DNA of 64,000 bases from Silene conica (taxonomy: Eukaryota; Streptophyta; Magnoliopsida; Caryophyllales; Caryophyllaceae): positions 72,529,460 to 72,593,459 of the forward strand of contig CM055317.2 in assembly GCA_029255685.2 (NCBI GenBank), written 5' to 3'. Below the pieces are notes generated by a model. That model saw only the letters and a program-made list of their open reading frames with translations. It did not search any database and had not been told where the DNA came from. The position numbers and the translations under genes are program-made. This document shows, one piece after another, positions 23,250 to 33,821 of this stretch. Numbering within the stretch: position 1 is the first letter of the stretch; each line of letters opens with the position of its first letter.

Positions 23250-23500
23250 TAATATAGGGTTGAGTAAAATTGGTTATACAATCCAAATTTCAAAATCGAA
23301 TCGGATATCTAGTTTTAAAATTTAAATTCGGATATATGGGTTTAAGAAAATTAAAATCCACACCTGATCCAGTTTATTCGGGAAAACCCGGATCAGATAT
23401 CCAATTAAATGGTGTCCATATCTTCAAATTTTTGTTCCCGGATTCGGATCGATTTTGGAAAAAAAATGTATCGGACTTTTTTGCTCAACTCTATTAAACA
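23250..23500. repeat. Degenerate cggat/tcgaa-rich repeat
   Basis: A stretch rich in tcggatat and aaattcgga variants. Its frame has no family resemblance, so I call it a repeat rather than a gene. Confidence 0.35.
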
Positions 23501-23501
23501 G

Positions 23502-23712
23502 GGTTGATAGGACAAAAACAGATCGAATTTCTAGAAACGAGCAAAATAGTTTTCTTATCAATAATGTAAGTGAGATGTTACTTGATTGATTTTAGTATTA
23601 AAAGGGTATATACCGTTTAAAAAGAGACCAACTGTTAGATTAGTAATTATACTAAATATTTTCATAGTGGTTTAGAAAGTCTTTGTTATAGAAAATAACT
23701 AGTTTAGTACCT
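23502..23712 (+). repeat. Dispersed repeat R, copy 1
   Basis: About 210 bp (ttgataggacaaaaacaga, then tttctagaaac) reappear in the same orientation at 28052-28262 with roughly 80-85% similarity by eye. Unknown element type. A possible decayed minus-strand Helitron end (ctag, then a degraded hairpin) begins at 23699. Confidence 0.6.
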
Positions 23713-24866
23713 AAGCAAAATTGCACGGACATGTAAAAAAAATATATAATTAATAGCCATTTAAAATTTTATAGTTGTAATATTATTTTATTTAAATATA
23801 AATATACAATATTTTACACATACAAATAAAAGTATATTAAATTTAAATTCAACGTTTATAATACTGACATCAGCACATCCCTATTTTGATCTAATAATCA
23901 AAATACACATAGAAAATAATCGTCCGTTTTCCATATATTCTTAAACTAATATAACAGCGTTCGAATAATTATTTATGACAGAGAACGGAATAGGCCATGT
24001 ATAGTTAAATTCAGCTTCATTTAGTTCAGTTCAGTTCAGTTTAGTTCAACGCATCTTATGAAAAAATAACTCTTATTTCAATTCAGTTCGGTTCAATTTA
24101 GCTTCACTACGACCACTTCAGCTCAACTCTTTTCAGCAAAAAAAAAACAGAATGTAAAACCCGTTACTAACCGTATTTTTGGTGAATTACTGAATTGCAT
24201 ATACATCTTTACTATATGATTTTACACTAAATTAATATAAATATTTTTATCCAACACCCTTGGTAGAACATAGTTATGTTGAAAATGACTCATTAGTAAT
24301 TAGTTAATTATGTCATTCAGAACAACCAATATATACCCTTGTAAGAAAATGTCCCAAAACTGTAATAAGTTTGGTACTTATATAATTATATCTATGTAGA
24401 ATTTATAGTATTTTATAGCTATTTTATCACAAGGTCAATGAGTCAATATAATATTAGTAGTTAATATTAATTCAAATTAAATGTCAAAAAGCGGGTAGGT
24501 TGTTCTTCTTGACTTATTGTATACTAAGACAGTCTTATATAGAATAAAAAAAAATGGTATAGTCAATATTAATTGTATGTCATGTATAACACACATTTAA
24601 TGAGTTTATTAGCTAACATAAATTATTATAATAGTTGGTCTAGACCATTTTAAATTACGACTTCTCAAAACCCAACTTCTATTTATTTTTTCTTGTTTAA
24701 ATAGATTGTGACTGTCGTCTTATCTCAGAATTTGTGAAATTAAAAACTCGTTTACAAAAGATTTGATATTTTTAAATATAAAAAAACTAATAAATCTCAT
24801 ATAAAACGATTTTACATTATTAGATTATGATAAAATCTTTATTATAAAAAATATTAATATATGAGT
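23713..24866. other. Gene-free stretch
   Basis: AT-rich. 23998-24150 carries ttcagttcagttcag-type repeats like those at 14811-15035. No gene seen. Confidence 0.4.
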
Positions 24867-25575
24867 ATAGTACACCACCTGATACAAACTGGTCCTGGAA
24901 AAAAATATGTGCTATGAGGCCCTGGATTCAGCAGGGATATCATGCAGGCCTGTGGAAATGAGATGGGTCAAATGATTATAATGTTGGTAAGGGTTATCAG
25001 ATGCTAAGAAGTAGAGCAGAAACAGTGGCTTGGCATAAGCTGGTGTGGACCAGATGGTCCATACCCAAGCACAGTATTGTAGCCTGGATGCATCAACTGC
25101 AGGCTAAGCACACCAAACATAGATTGAAGAGCTTGAATATCATATCAGACGACCATTGCTGCATTTGTGCTAATGCTTCAGAAACGTTGGAACACTTGTT
25201 TTGTCAGTGTGATTACAGTAGCCAGATTCTACATGAGATTGCATCTTGGTTACATATGAAGATTAGTGTCAGTATACCACTCCAGCAAAGATTGAGAATT
25301 CGAGGCTCCAAAGTGCAGAGGGCAGTTAGAAATGGTGCCTTAAATGCGGTTATTTATCATGTATGGCATCAACGGAACAAGAGCAGATGCGAGCATATAT
25401 TGACTCGTCCTTCTATAGTAGCAAAAAGGATTAAGCAGGATCTTATTTGTCTGTTTAAAACTAGAATGCATTGTAATTTAAGCTCTCGTGATCAGGCTTT
25501 CTTGCAAAGTCTGTTCTAGATCTTCTATGTAACTCTCTCTTTGATATATAATACTTACCCTTTACCAAAAAAAAA
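24867..25575 (+). pseudogene. 5'-truncated LINE with zinc-binding RT domain
   Basis: The plus-strand frame from about 24876 to the stop at 25517-25519 matches the C-terminal part of plant LINE ORF2. It shows the zf-RVT domain (WTRWSIPKHSIVAWMHQL, then the Cys/His cluster CCICANASETLEHLFCQC) and a downstream HQRNKSRCEH segment. One in-frame TGA at about 24960 separates the first 28 codons. A short 3' UTR ends in A9 (25567-25575). Similar tattaatat sequences flank both sides, a possible but imperfect target duplication. The reverse transcriptase proper is missing, so the copy is dead on arrival. Confidence 0.8.
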
Positions 25576-26487
25576 TATATTAATATGCCATAAAATATGT
25601 TTGATGTGTTGAAAACGGTTTTCGAAGAGCATTGAGAATTAAAACAATATAAATAAGAAATAAATATAAAATAGGAAATATATTTAATTATAAATATATT
25701 ATCAAAATAAAGAAATACGAAAGAAATGACATTTCATGAAATAATCGTCAAATATAAAATGATTATGAATTACGAAATAATCGTAGGAATACGATTTATA
25801 AAATAATAACAGGTTATATAAAATACTTTAAAAACATCCATTTGAAAAAACTTGTATAAAACACGGTTTGACTGTTGTTGACCGAGGCTAAAATACGGGG
25901 TATTACAGTAGGTAACTGTATATTCATAAAAAAATAAGTGAATTGTTTCGCTTTTTATCGTTTTTATACGTTGAATTAATAGTTACAATATATAAGAATC
26001 TAATATAATTATTATTTTTTGTTTGTATTCAAATTGCAGGGGTGTGACATACTTACATATTAATAGCATTACATGAAATTGGAAAATAATGGTAATAAAT
26101 ATTCTTTACACTTTTCTTTTGGTTTGAATATTAAGAAGACGACATAACACATTTTTGTATAATATTGTTTAAAAGATGAAGTATTCGGCCTAATGATGAA
26201 CCAATAGTTGTTCAAGTTGCTCCTTTCAAATTCTTGGTTCCGCAATTTATTATTGTATTAACTACAATATTATGGGGTTGTGAAAAGACAATTAATAAGA
26301 TTCATAATCGTGTGTTTTATGTTATTTTCATAATTGATGAAATTTTAATATCTAATTTGTGATGGTGATTCATTTTTGTAGATCCTTGCTTGACAATAGT
26401 ATTGTTTTGTGTAATGTAATTATATGAATACCTATATAACTAACTTATTTTAGTTTGCATCGAGTTACTTTAGTTTTGGAAGGTGTA
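25576..26487. other. Gene-free stretch
   Basis: AT-rich intergenic sequence with no recognisable gene or defined repeat. Confidence 0.4.
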
Positions 26488-26668
26488 TCTACTATATAGC
26501 ATTTTAAATTTTGAGAAATCGTGTTAAAAAAGGACTAATTGACTTTATACAACCCTTAAAACACGAAAATCGTAAGTTGAGTTGATTGTAGTATGTTATT
26601 GTATTAAAGTACTAAAATATGACACTAGAAACAGAACATCCCGTGAATTTCACGGGTTACAAAACTAG
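26488..26668 (+). mobile_element. Short Helitron-like element
   Basis: The 3' end is clear: hairpin cccgtgaatttcacggg, then CTAG at 26665-26668, then T. A plausible 5' end is TCTACTATATAGC after an A at 26487. That would make a 181-bp non-autonomous copy, but the 5' end is less certain than the 3' end. Confidence 0.55.
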
Positions 26669-27115
26669 TTTCTATTGGTTAGTAACACCACTTCACTAAA
26701 AATCTAAAATGACGTGGTGTTAACGTAACACTAGAAATTTGTTGGGGTTTGGAGGGAAAAAAACATGTTAGGTTGTTATTTTATTATTTTATATAGACAA
26801 TACGTTTATATATACACAATATGACAAATGTTTGTAGAATAATATATTTTTTGATTAAATCATCGTGGAATATATTATTTTTTATTCTAAATAAACGTCT
26901 TTATTTTCGTTTTTTATCTATTCACGATACTTTTAAGTAAACTTTGAAGACGAATTTTTATTTCGATTTTTCTAACGTGTGCTTTTTTTTTAAAACCCCA
27001 CCAGGGGTTATATTATATTAGATAACTCGAAATTAGCCAGGGAGCACTGGCTACAAACTGGAATTAAAGTCATTTTTTGGCAATTTTGCCAGGGACACTG
27101 GCTACAAATTAAAAT

Positions 27116-27346
27116 TTGGTTAGACGTAAGATAAATCGTGATTCGTTGTGTCCGATGTACATAAATGGCAGGGAGACATGCTTACATCTTCTGAGTAACT
27201 GTAAGGGATGCTTTGGGGTCTGGGATAGTCTTGGGTTGGAAGTAAAACAGGGGCGGTTAGGACATGAACATGTTCGAGACTGGGTTGAAGATGTGTTGAC
27301 AAAGCTGGATACTCGGGAAATGGAACTGTTTATTATGGGAGCGTGA
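27116..27346 (+). pseudogene. LINE zf-RVT fragment
   Basis: The frame RRKINRDSLCPMYINGRETC then LHLLSNC matches the reverse-transcriptase zinc-binding domain (zf-RVT) of plant LINEs. It opens with no proper ATG and ends after about 75 codons. It is followed by a frame-shifted linker. Confidence 0.7.
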
Positions 27347-27649
27347 GCCATTTGGGAGAGCGAAACAAGGTGGTTTTTGATAATATTGTGCCAACAATTC
27401 AGACCATTGTGCGGCGTCTTCGGGAATTAACACAAGAGCTGGATGCAACATAGAAGAAGAGTATGCAGGGGCACGAAGTGAAGGCTGATAGGCAGGGGGT
27501 GAGGAGGGGGTCGGCGAGGAGGAGCATAACTTTGATGCGCTTATAAGGGTGGATGCGGGGGTGAAGGAGGGGTGTGAGACGGGCATATAAGGGCGTGGTG
27601 TCGCAGGAGAGATGGGAGATTATGGTGGACATGGGAAGAGAGGCGACAC

Positions 27650-27990
27650 GAGGAGCTCGAAGTGAGAGTGGCTGAAGCGGAAGCGGTTTTAGCGGGGCTC
27701 AGATTAGCTAAGCGCTATAATTGTCGTACGGTGGTGGTCGAGAGTGATAGCCATCTGGTTATCGAGGCACTAAGAGGAAGGAAGAAGGGTCGAAGCGACT
27801 TTCACGTGGTCCTTAATGAGATATGCTCTTTTAGTCGGAATTGTTATGATGTTGTGGTTTGGTCTTTTGTTAGTAGAAAACGAAACAAAGTAGCTCATAT
27901 GCTAGCTCATTCTTGTAGGTGTGGGGAAGACGTCTTTCGCGATGAATCGGCTATCCCGAGATACAACGTTGAACTGGCTAATTCCGAGTT
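27650..27990 (+). pseudogene. LINE RNase H fragment
   Basis: The frame AEAEAVLAGLRLAKRYNCR, VVESDSHLVIEAL, SFVSRKRNKVAHMLAHSC is the RNase H-like (RVT_3) domain found at the end of plant LINE ORF2. The conserved ESDS Asp and the N-x-x-A-H signature are visible. The frame reads on through the target duplication to 28009. Confidence 0.75.
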
Positions 27991-28051
27991 ATCTAACGTG
28001 TGCTTTTAAGGGTGCATATTAATAAGCCTAAACCAGGATAAAATAAGGTTC

Positions 28052-28262
28052 GTTGATAGGACAAAAACAGACCGAGTTTCTAGAAACAAACAAAATAATT
28101 ATCTTATCAATGTAAATGGAATATTACTTGATTGGTTTTAGTATTAAAAGGGATATATTCTCATTTGAAAAGATACCTATTAAATTAATAATTATACAAT
28201 ATATTTTCATAGTGGTTTAGAAAGTCATTGGTATGGAAAACAATTGTATAGTATGTTTAGAT
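28052..28262 (+). repeat. Dispersed repeat R, copy 2
   Basis: Same-orientation relative of 23502-23712 (ttgataggacaaaaacagac, then catagtggtttagaaagtc). Part of a longer shared region may include the sequences around 26800 and 28265 (atacgcaatatgaca-acgtttgtagaa). Confidence 0.6.
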
Positions 28263-29592
28263 ATACGCAATATGACATACGTTTGTAGAAATTAAAATAA
28301 AATATTATTTTGATCAAGTCATCAAGAAATATATATTAGTTGGCGGTAATAATAACATTTGTATAAGTGGATAACATAATTTGAATTTAAAGTAATAACT
28401 ATCGACTGAAACAAAATTAGGGAGTAACACATGGATGCTTTATACGAGTTAGTCATTTTTAACACATACGAAGTAAGATTTTTAATATAACTAAATTATC
28501 GATGTTGTTTAAAACTTTAAATGAAATAAAGTAAGCTCTCGATAATTCCCGGCCCGTTCCTTTCACACTGATTTGAATACAAACAGTGAACAATTAGTGT
28601 AATGGTTGATTGGAATCATGCATAAGTCTAATTCTTGGTATTCCATATTCTTCAAAAGAATGTAATTTACGATAAATTTAACAATTGGGTCCATATATAT
28701 AATATATGTCATGTAAGTTGACTGTACGGTCGTAATCGATAAATATATCCGTTAGATTGCAAGAATATGTAAGTTGTAAGTTAGTGTGGAGAAGCTTCAT
28801 TCATGCATTATGCATAACAATTAACCAAGCATGATTGCATGGAGCATGCATGGTAGAATGGAGATACCAATACTTAATTTTAGTCGTGAAGTGTACCGTT
28901 GTTGTATGTCAACTAACTTAGTTAAAAAAGTCGTGAAATACGATATACATGAGTTATTATGACTTTGATTTAAACTCTGTTCCTAAAATTGCTTTCTTTA
29001 CTCTTTTTATAGATTTTTTTTTCCAAAATGGGTATCGAACACAAACAAAATAACGAAATGGGTTGAGTTTCAAAATAATTATCCAAAATGAGTTCACGTA
29101 GGATTGGTATTTTGTGAAGCTACGTGAAGAGGCCAAGTCAAGTCGCTCACATGCTCAACGACTTGAAGTCAAAACGCTCTCCTCCGGAGTTGCTTGAGTT
29201 CTTGTCATATCACAAACATTGTTCATTTGTTCTGCTTGAGCTCAGTGTGCTTATTAAAAAGTTGTGGAAGACGACTACTTTAGCTCAAATCGCTCTGATC
29301 TACCCCTAGAGGCCACTTGACTCCATTTTACAAACTCGAGGTGGTAGATTTCTTTTTATACATTTGTGTAAATTAATTGAGATTTCACGCTAAAACTAAT
29401 TAACATGCATGAAAATATGAAATAAAAGAAAATGAGATAAGTTCTTTTTTTAATTGTGCCTATTAATCTTCATCACCATGGTCCGGCAACTCAAAAGTAA
29501 CATAAAAATTGTTGAATTCATAAAGATCGTTTGTATATATATTCGTATAAAGTGAACTATATATATGAATATATGAAATAACTATTTTTATA
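28263..29592. other. Gene-free stretch
   Basis: AT-rich, no gene recognised. A 61-codon frame at 29124-29309 has no resemblance to known families. Confidence 0.4.
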
Positions 29593-29855
29593 CTTTTTCT
29601 TACCCAAAACTAGTGTCCCACTGTGGAGAAATGACTAAATTTATCAAATATTAGTTGTTTAATATTTTGGTTGAGTAGGGGTATATAGATTGGAGAGAGT
29701 GTGTTATGATTTGTTAGGTTAGGGGTGGATGGTGGATAATAAATGGAAATAGGTAAGGGTATGATAGTAAAAAATAAGCCTAAATTTGGACAATGAGTCA
29801 CTTTGACGAATAAATCGAAATGAACAATGGGACATTATCTATGGGTAGTAGGGAG
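29593..29855. mobile_element. Stowaway-like MITE, second copy of the 2.3-kb family
   Basis: Flanked by TA (29591-29592, 29856-29857). The interior shares agtgtcccactgtgg, aatattagttgtttaatatt and the right-end aatgggacatt with 2305-2585. Its ends have decayed more. Confidence 0.7.
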
Positions 29856-29884
29856 TATCTCTTATCTATCTTTGTTACTCTTCC

Positions 29885-29898
29885 GATATATATATATA

Positions 29899-29934
<36 letters not shown>
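29885..29934. repeat. TA microsatellite
   Basis: About 50 bp of almost pure (TA)n immediately left of element A. Confidence 0.95.
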
Positions 29935-29938
<4 letters not shown>

Positions 29939-30321
29939 TGGGATCCGGTGAGAACCACCTTACAATGAAAACCGGTGAGAACTCTTCCTTACGGAGTTTT
30001 TTTTAAAAAATTAATGACATAATTGGATTCGGCATGAAATTTTATGGCCAGAGAACATATTTCTTGGTCTAGAAAATAAATACTAGTAGCGGAAAAATGA
30101 TAGATACGAAAAAATAGATAGTAGGTGCATGCAAATAAATAAAACGTATCTCACCTTTATTTCCGTCACTAGTATTTATTTTCTAGACCAAAAAATATGT
30201 TCTCTAGCTATAAAATGCCATGCCGAATCCAATTATGTGATTAATTTTTTTTAAAAAAGTCCGCAAGGTAGAGTTCTCACAAGATTCTCATTGTAAGGTG
30301 GTTCTCACCGGATCCCAAGTC
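29935..30321 (+). mobile_element. TIR element A in TA microsatellite
   Basis: The ends gggatccggtgagaaccacc and ggtggttctcaccggatccc are perfect inverted repeats, extending imperfectly inward through accttacaatga, attaatgacataattggat and tctagaaaataaatacta. Nearly the whole 387 bp can fold on itself. No coding capacity. It sits between TA microsatellites and recurs inverted at 32851-33238. Confidence 0.85.
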
Positions 30322-30336
30322 TATATATATATATAG

Positions 30337-32812
30337 AGGCAAGATCCGGTGAGAACGATCATTCGGTGCATACGGTGAGAACGACTTATCACCATTGGAT
30401 TAATCATAATCCTACGGTTGAACAACAAACCTATTAAAATTAATAGTTTAAGTTAAATCTCCTCTCTCTCCTCGCAAACCCAATATGTGCGCCCTCACTG
30501 CCACCCCATTTATAGTTTATACTGCCAAATTTCCTCTCTTCTCCTTAAAATTTGACCAACCATCACTTGTTGTCACACCGCTAATCACCAGTAAGCCGAC
30601 GAATTACTGACAAACATCTCCGGCGCCGGCACAGATCCGACAATACCACTAAACACCACGAACCCCAAGATTTACGGATTCTCAAATCCCACATCCCAAT
30701 CCTCCTTTCTCCGAATTTGAAATCCATTTTCTAGCTAATCAACTCCCGTTCCCGCTTTTTTGATTTCTTTCTTCCATCATTTTCATCCCTGTGGCCTTCA
30801 AAATTAATTTCTTCGAATGGTTATCTTTTCTCTATTATACGTCGGTTCCTAGGCTCCTAGGACCTCTGGTCAAATTGATAATGTTTATTCAGTTTGTTCT
30901 TAGATGATGGGAGTATCATGACTTCGCATGCCATTACTTTTCTAAAATTTGCTGAAGTTCCAATAAAAGGTTACTAGTGTAGCACTGTATCATTACCAAT
31001 CACGGTTTGACAACAAAATTCCTTGGTCCTACACGCATACATACAACTAGTCACTAGAATCTCGTTTCCTCGCTTTTTGAGCGTGGATCATCATATTTAA
31101 AAATGTAACTAGGTATATATAAAAAGTTAAAAAAATATATTTACTCCGTCAAAAAATGTACTTAGGTTTAAGTAAAAAAATGTATCTAGAGTTAAGTAAA
31201 AAAATGTATCTAGTCCGTCAAAAAATATATTTAGGTTTAAGTAAAAAAATGTATGTACTCCGTCAAAAAAATTTAACTAGGTTTATTGTAAAAAAGTAAA
31301 AAAAAATGTATCTACTGCGTCAAAAAATGTATCTAGGTTAAGTAGAAAATGTATCTACTCCGTCAAAAAATGTATCTAAGTTTATGTAAAAAGTAAAAAA
31401 ATGTATCTATTCCGTCAAAATATGTATCTAGGTTTAAGTAAAAAAATGTATCTATTCCGTCAAAAAATGTATCTAGATTTATGTAAAAAGAAAATGTATC
31501 TACTCCGTCAAAAATTGTATTGAAAGTCAAAAAATGTATCTACTCCGTCAAAAAAAATGTATCTACTCCGTCAAAAAATGTATCTAGGTTTATGTAAAAA
31601 AGTAAAAAAAAAAAAAATGCATCTACTCCGTCAAACAATGTATTTAGGTTTAAGTAAAAAAATGTATGTACTCCGTCAAAAAAAATGTAATTAGGTTTAT
31701 TGTAAAAAAGTAAAAAAAAAATGTATCTACTATGTCAAAAAATGGTTTAAGTAAAAAATGTATCTAGTTCGTCAAAAAATGTATCTAGGTGTATGTAAAA
31801 AAGTAAAAAAAATGTATTTACCCAGTCAAAATATGTATGTAGGTTTAAGTAAAAAAATGTATTTATTTCGTCAAAAAATATATCTAGGTTTATGTAAAAA
31901 AATAAAAGAAAAATGTATCTACTCCGTCGAAAAATGTATTTAAAGTCAAAAAATGCATTTTAATTTTTCGTCTACTCATTCAAAAAATGTATCTAGGTTT
32001 ATATAAAAAAAATAAAAAAAATGTATCTACCTCGTCAAAAAATGTATCTAGATTTACGTAAAAAAATATAAAAAAACAGTATCTACTACTTCAAAAAATG
32101 TAACTAGGTTTATGTAAAAAAAATAAAAAAAATGTATCTACTCCTTCAAAAAATGTATCTAGGTTTATATAAAAAAGTATAAAAAAAATGTATCTACTCC
32201 GTCAAAAAATGTATATAGGTTTACGTAAAAAAGTAAAAAAAATGTATCTACTCCTTCAAAAAAATGTATCTAGGTTTATGTAAAAAAAGTAAAAAAAAAT
32301 GTATTTACTCATCAAAAAATGTATCTAGGTTTATGTAAAAAAAATAAAAAAAATGTATCTACCTCGTCAAAAAATGTATCTAGATTTACGTAAAAAAGTA
32401 TAAAAAAATGTATCTACTACTTCAAAAAATGTAACTAGGTTTATGTAAAAAAAATAAAAAAAATGTATCTACTCCTTCAAAAAATGTATCTAGGTTTATG
32501 TAAAAAAGTATAAAAAAAATGTATCTACTCCGTCAAAAAATGTATCTAGGTTTACGTAAAAAAGTAAAAAAAATGTATCTACTCCATCAAAAAAATGTAT
32601 ATAGGTTTACGTAAAAAGGTAAAAAAAAAAGGTAAAAAAATGTATCTAATTTTATGTAAAAAGGTAAAAAAAAAAAAAATTATCTACTCCGTCAAAAAAT
32701 CTATCTAGAATGTGGGTTGTGGGTATTTTTTAACCGTTGATTGTGTTTTAATCCAACGGACGTGACTCGTTCTCACCGTATGCACCGTATAATCGTTCTC
32801 ACCCGATCTAAA

Positions 32813-32814
<2 letters not shown>
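30337..32814. mobile_element. TIR element B, 2.5 kb, carrying a large tandem array
   Basis: Its ends (30343: gatccggtgagaacgatc, then ttcggtgcatacggtgagaa; 32766-32810 the complement) are inverted repeats of about 45 bp, extending more weakly to about 75 bp (attggattaatcataatcc against its right counterpart). The outer gatccggtgagaac is shared with element A. The left interior 30590-30850 is less AT-rich and has C/T-rich tracts resembling a genic 5' region, possibly captured. The rest is the array at 31094-32709. Confidence 0.8.
31094..32709. repeat. Tandem array of about 50-bp units (aatgtatctactccgtc / aatgtatctaggtttatg)
   Basis: About 1.6 kb made of two alternating half units, aatgtatctactccgtcaaa and aatgtatctaggtttatgt, separated by A-rich spacers of varying length. 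I estimate about 30 double units. The short frames here (for example 31758-31943) are products of the repeat. Confidence 0.9.

Positions 32815-32850
<36 letters not shown>
32815..32850. repeat. TA microsatellite
   Basis: Pure (TA)n between element B and element A'. Confidence 0.95.
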
Positions 32851-32853
<3 letters not shown>

Positions 32854-33238
32854 TTGGGATCCGGTGAGAACCACCTTACAATGAGAACCTTGTGAGAACT
32901 CTACCTTACGGATTTTTTTAAAAAAAATTAATGACATAATTGGATTCGGCATGACATTTTATAGCTAGAGAACATAATTCTTGGTCTAGAAAATAAATAC
33001 TAGTGACGGAAATTAAGGTGAGATACGTTTTATTTATTTGCATGCACCTACTATCTATTTTTTCGTATCTATCATTTTTCCGACACTAGTATTTATTTTC
33101 TAGACCAAGAAATATGTTCTCTAGCCATAAAATTTCATGCCGAATCCAATTATGTCATTAATTTTAAAAAAAAAACTCCGTAAGGAAGAGTTCTCACCGG
33201 TTTTCATTGTAAGGTGGTTCTCACCGGATCCCAACCCT
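32851..33238 (-). mobile_element. TIR element A', inverted copy of A
   Basis: 388 bp whose reverse complement matches 29935-30321 along its full length with few differences. The polarity is clear from the asymmetric inner parts (tgcatgcaaataaataaaac in A, complement in A'). Flanked by TA microsatellites at 32815-32850 and 33239-33292. Confidence 0.85.
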
Positions 33239-33242
33239 ATAT

Positions 33243-33292
<50 letters not shown>
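33239..33292. repeat. TA microsatellite
   Basis: About 50 bp of (TA)n right of element A'. Confidence 0.95.
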
Positions 33293-33296
<4 letters not shown>

Positions 33297-33332
33297 GTAC
33301 TCAAAAGTAACATGAAAATTATCACATTCCTA

Positions 33333-33590
33333 CTCCCTACATTCTTTTTATTTCGCCCAATTTCCCTTTTGGACACTATTCACAATCGAGTATTCAACGT
33401 CAATTTTCTCTCAATCCGTTCACGGAAATATATTCATGTGAGATTTTTTTTGGATTGTCTTGATACGAGGATTAAGAATATCAAAATTTTATAATTTTTA
33501 GTAATATGTAGCTAAAGATATAATCGAAACAAAATGAGTATCAGCAAACGGGTATAAAGAAATAGGGTGATATAAAAAGAATGGAGGGAG
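33333..33590. mobile_element. Stowaway-like MITE, family S1, inverted copy
   Basis: The ends ctccctacattctttttat and ataaaaagaatggagggag are flanked by TA (33331-33332, 33591-33592). The interior is the reverse complement of the family at 18426-18668 (ttggacactattcacaa, tattcatgtgagat). Confidence 0.8.
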
Positions 33591-33599
33591 TAGCATTTA

Positions 33600-33821
33600 T
33601 ATAAGAGTTTGTATTTATGTTGAAAACTATTGTCTTATTCATTAGGTACAAGAGAGATTATATACAAAACTAAGAGCTAATCTAGTCCTAGAAGATGGCA
33701 ACAATCTACTGTATTCTAGGAAAGAATCAAGAGATATTTTAGTATTGAATATTTACATAAAAGGTCAATAACAGAGAGATTATATTCCTTTGAAGATTAG
33801 CATTGATTTTGTTCCTTAATA
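33600..33821 (-). repeat. 3' LTR (minus-strand sense) of the 33.6-44.3 kb copia element
   Basis: 222 bp, from tataagagtttgta to gttccttaata on the plus strand. It matches the split right LTR closely apart from a 2-bp indel, a few substitutions and the 52-bp duplication there. Confidence 0.9.

Larger units (their letters stand above)
26987..27991. mobile_element. LINE insertion with inverted halves and 16-bp target duplication
   Basis: Perfect 16-bp repeats (tctaacgtgtgctttt) at 26971-26986 and 27992-28007 flank the insert. The left part (26987 to about 27110) reads as the reverse complement of a LINE 3' end: poly-T, then gataactcgaaattagcc. The right part runs in plus orientation and encodes LINE C-terminal domains, ending ggctaattccgagttatc, the same 3'-UTR sequence in the opposite direction (17 of 18 matches). 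This layout is what twin priming produces. The target was a copy of the ctaacgtgtgc TIR family. Confidence 0.75.

Noticed and set aside
29124-29309. 61-codon plus-strand frame
   Set aside because: No domain resemblance, no splice context, in gene-free DNA.
31094-32709. CRISPR-like array
   Set aside because: Repeats are low-complexity, variable in length and without unique spacers; the setting is a plant TIR element.
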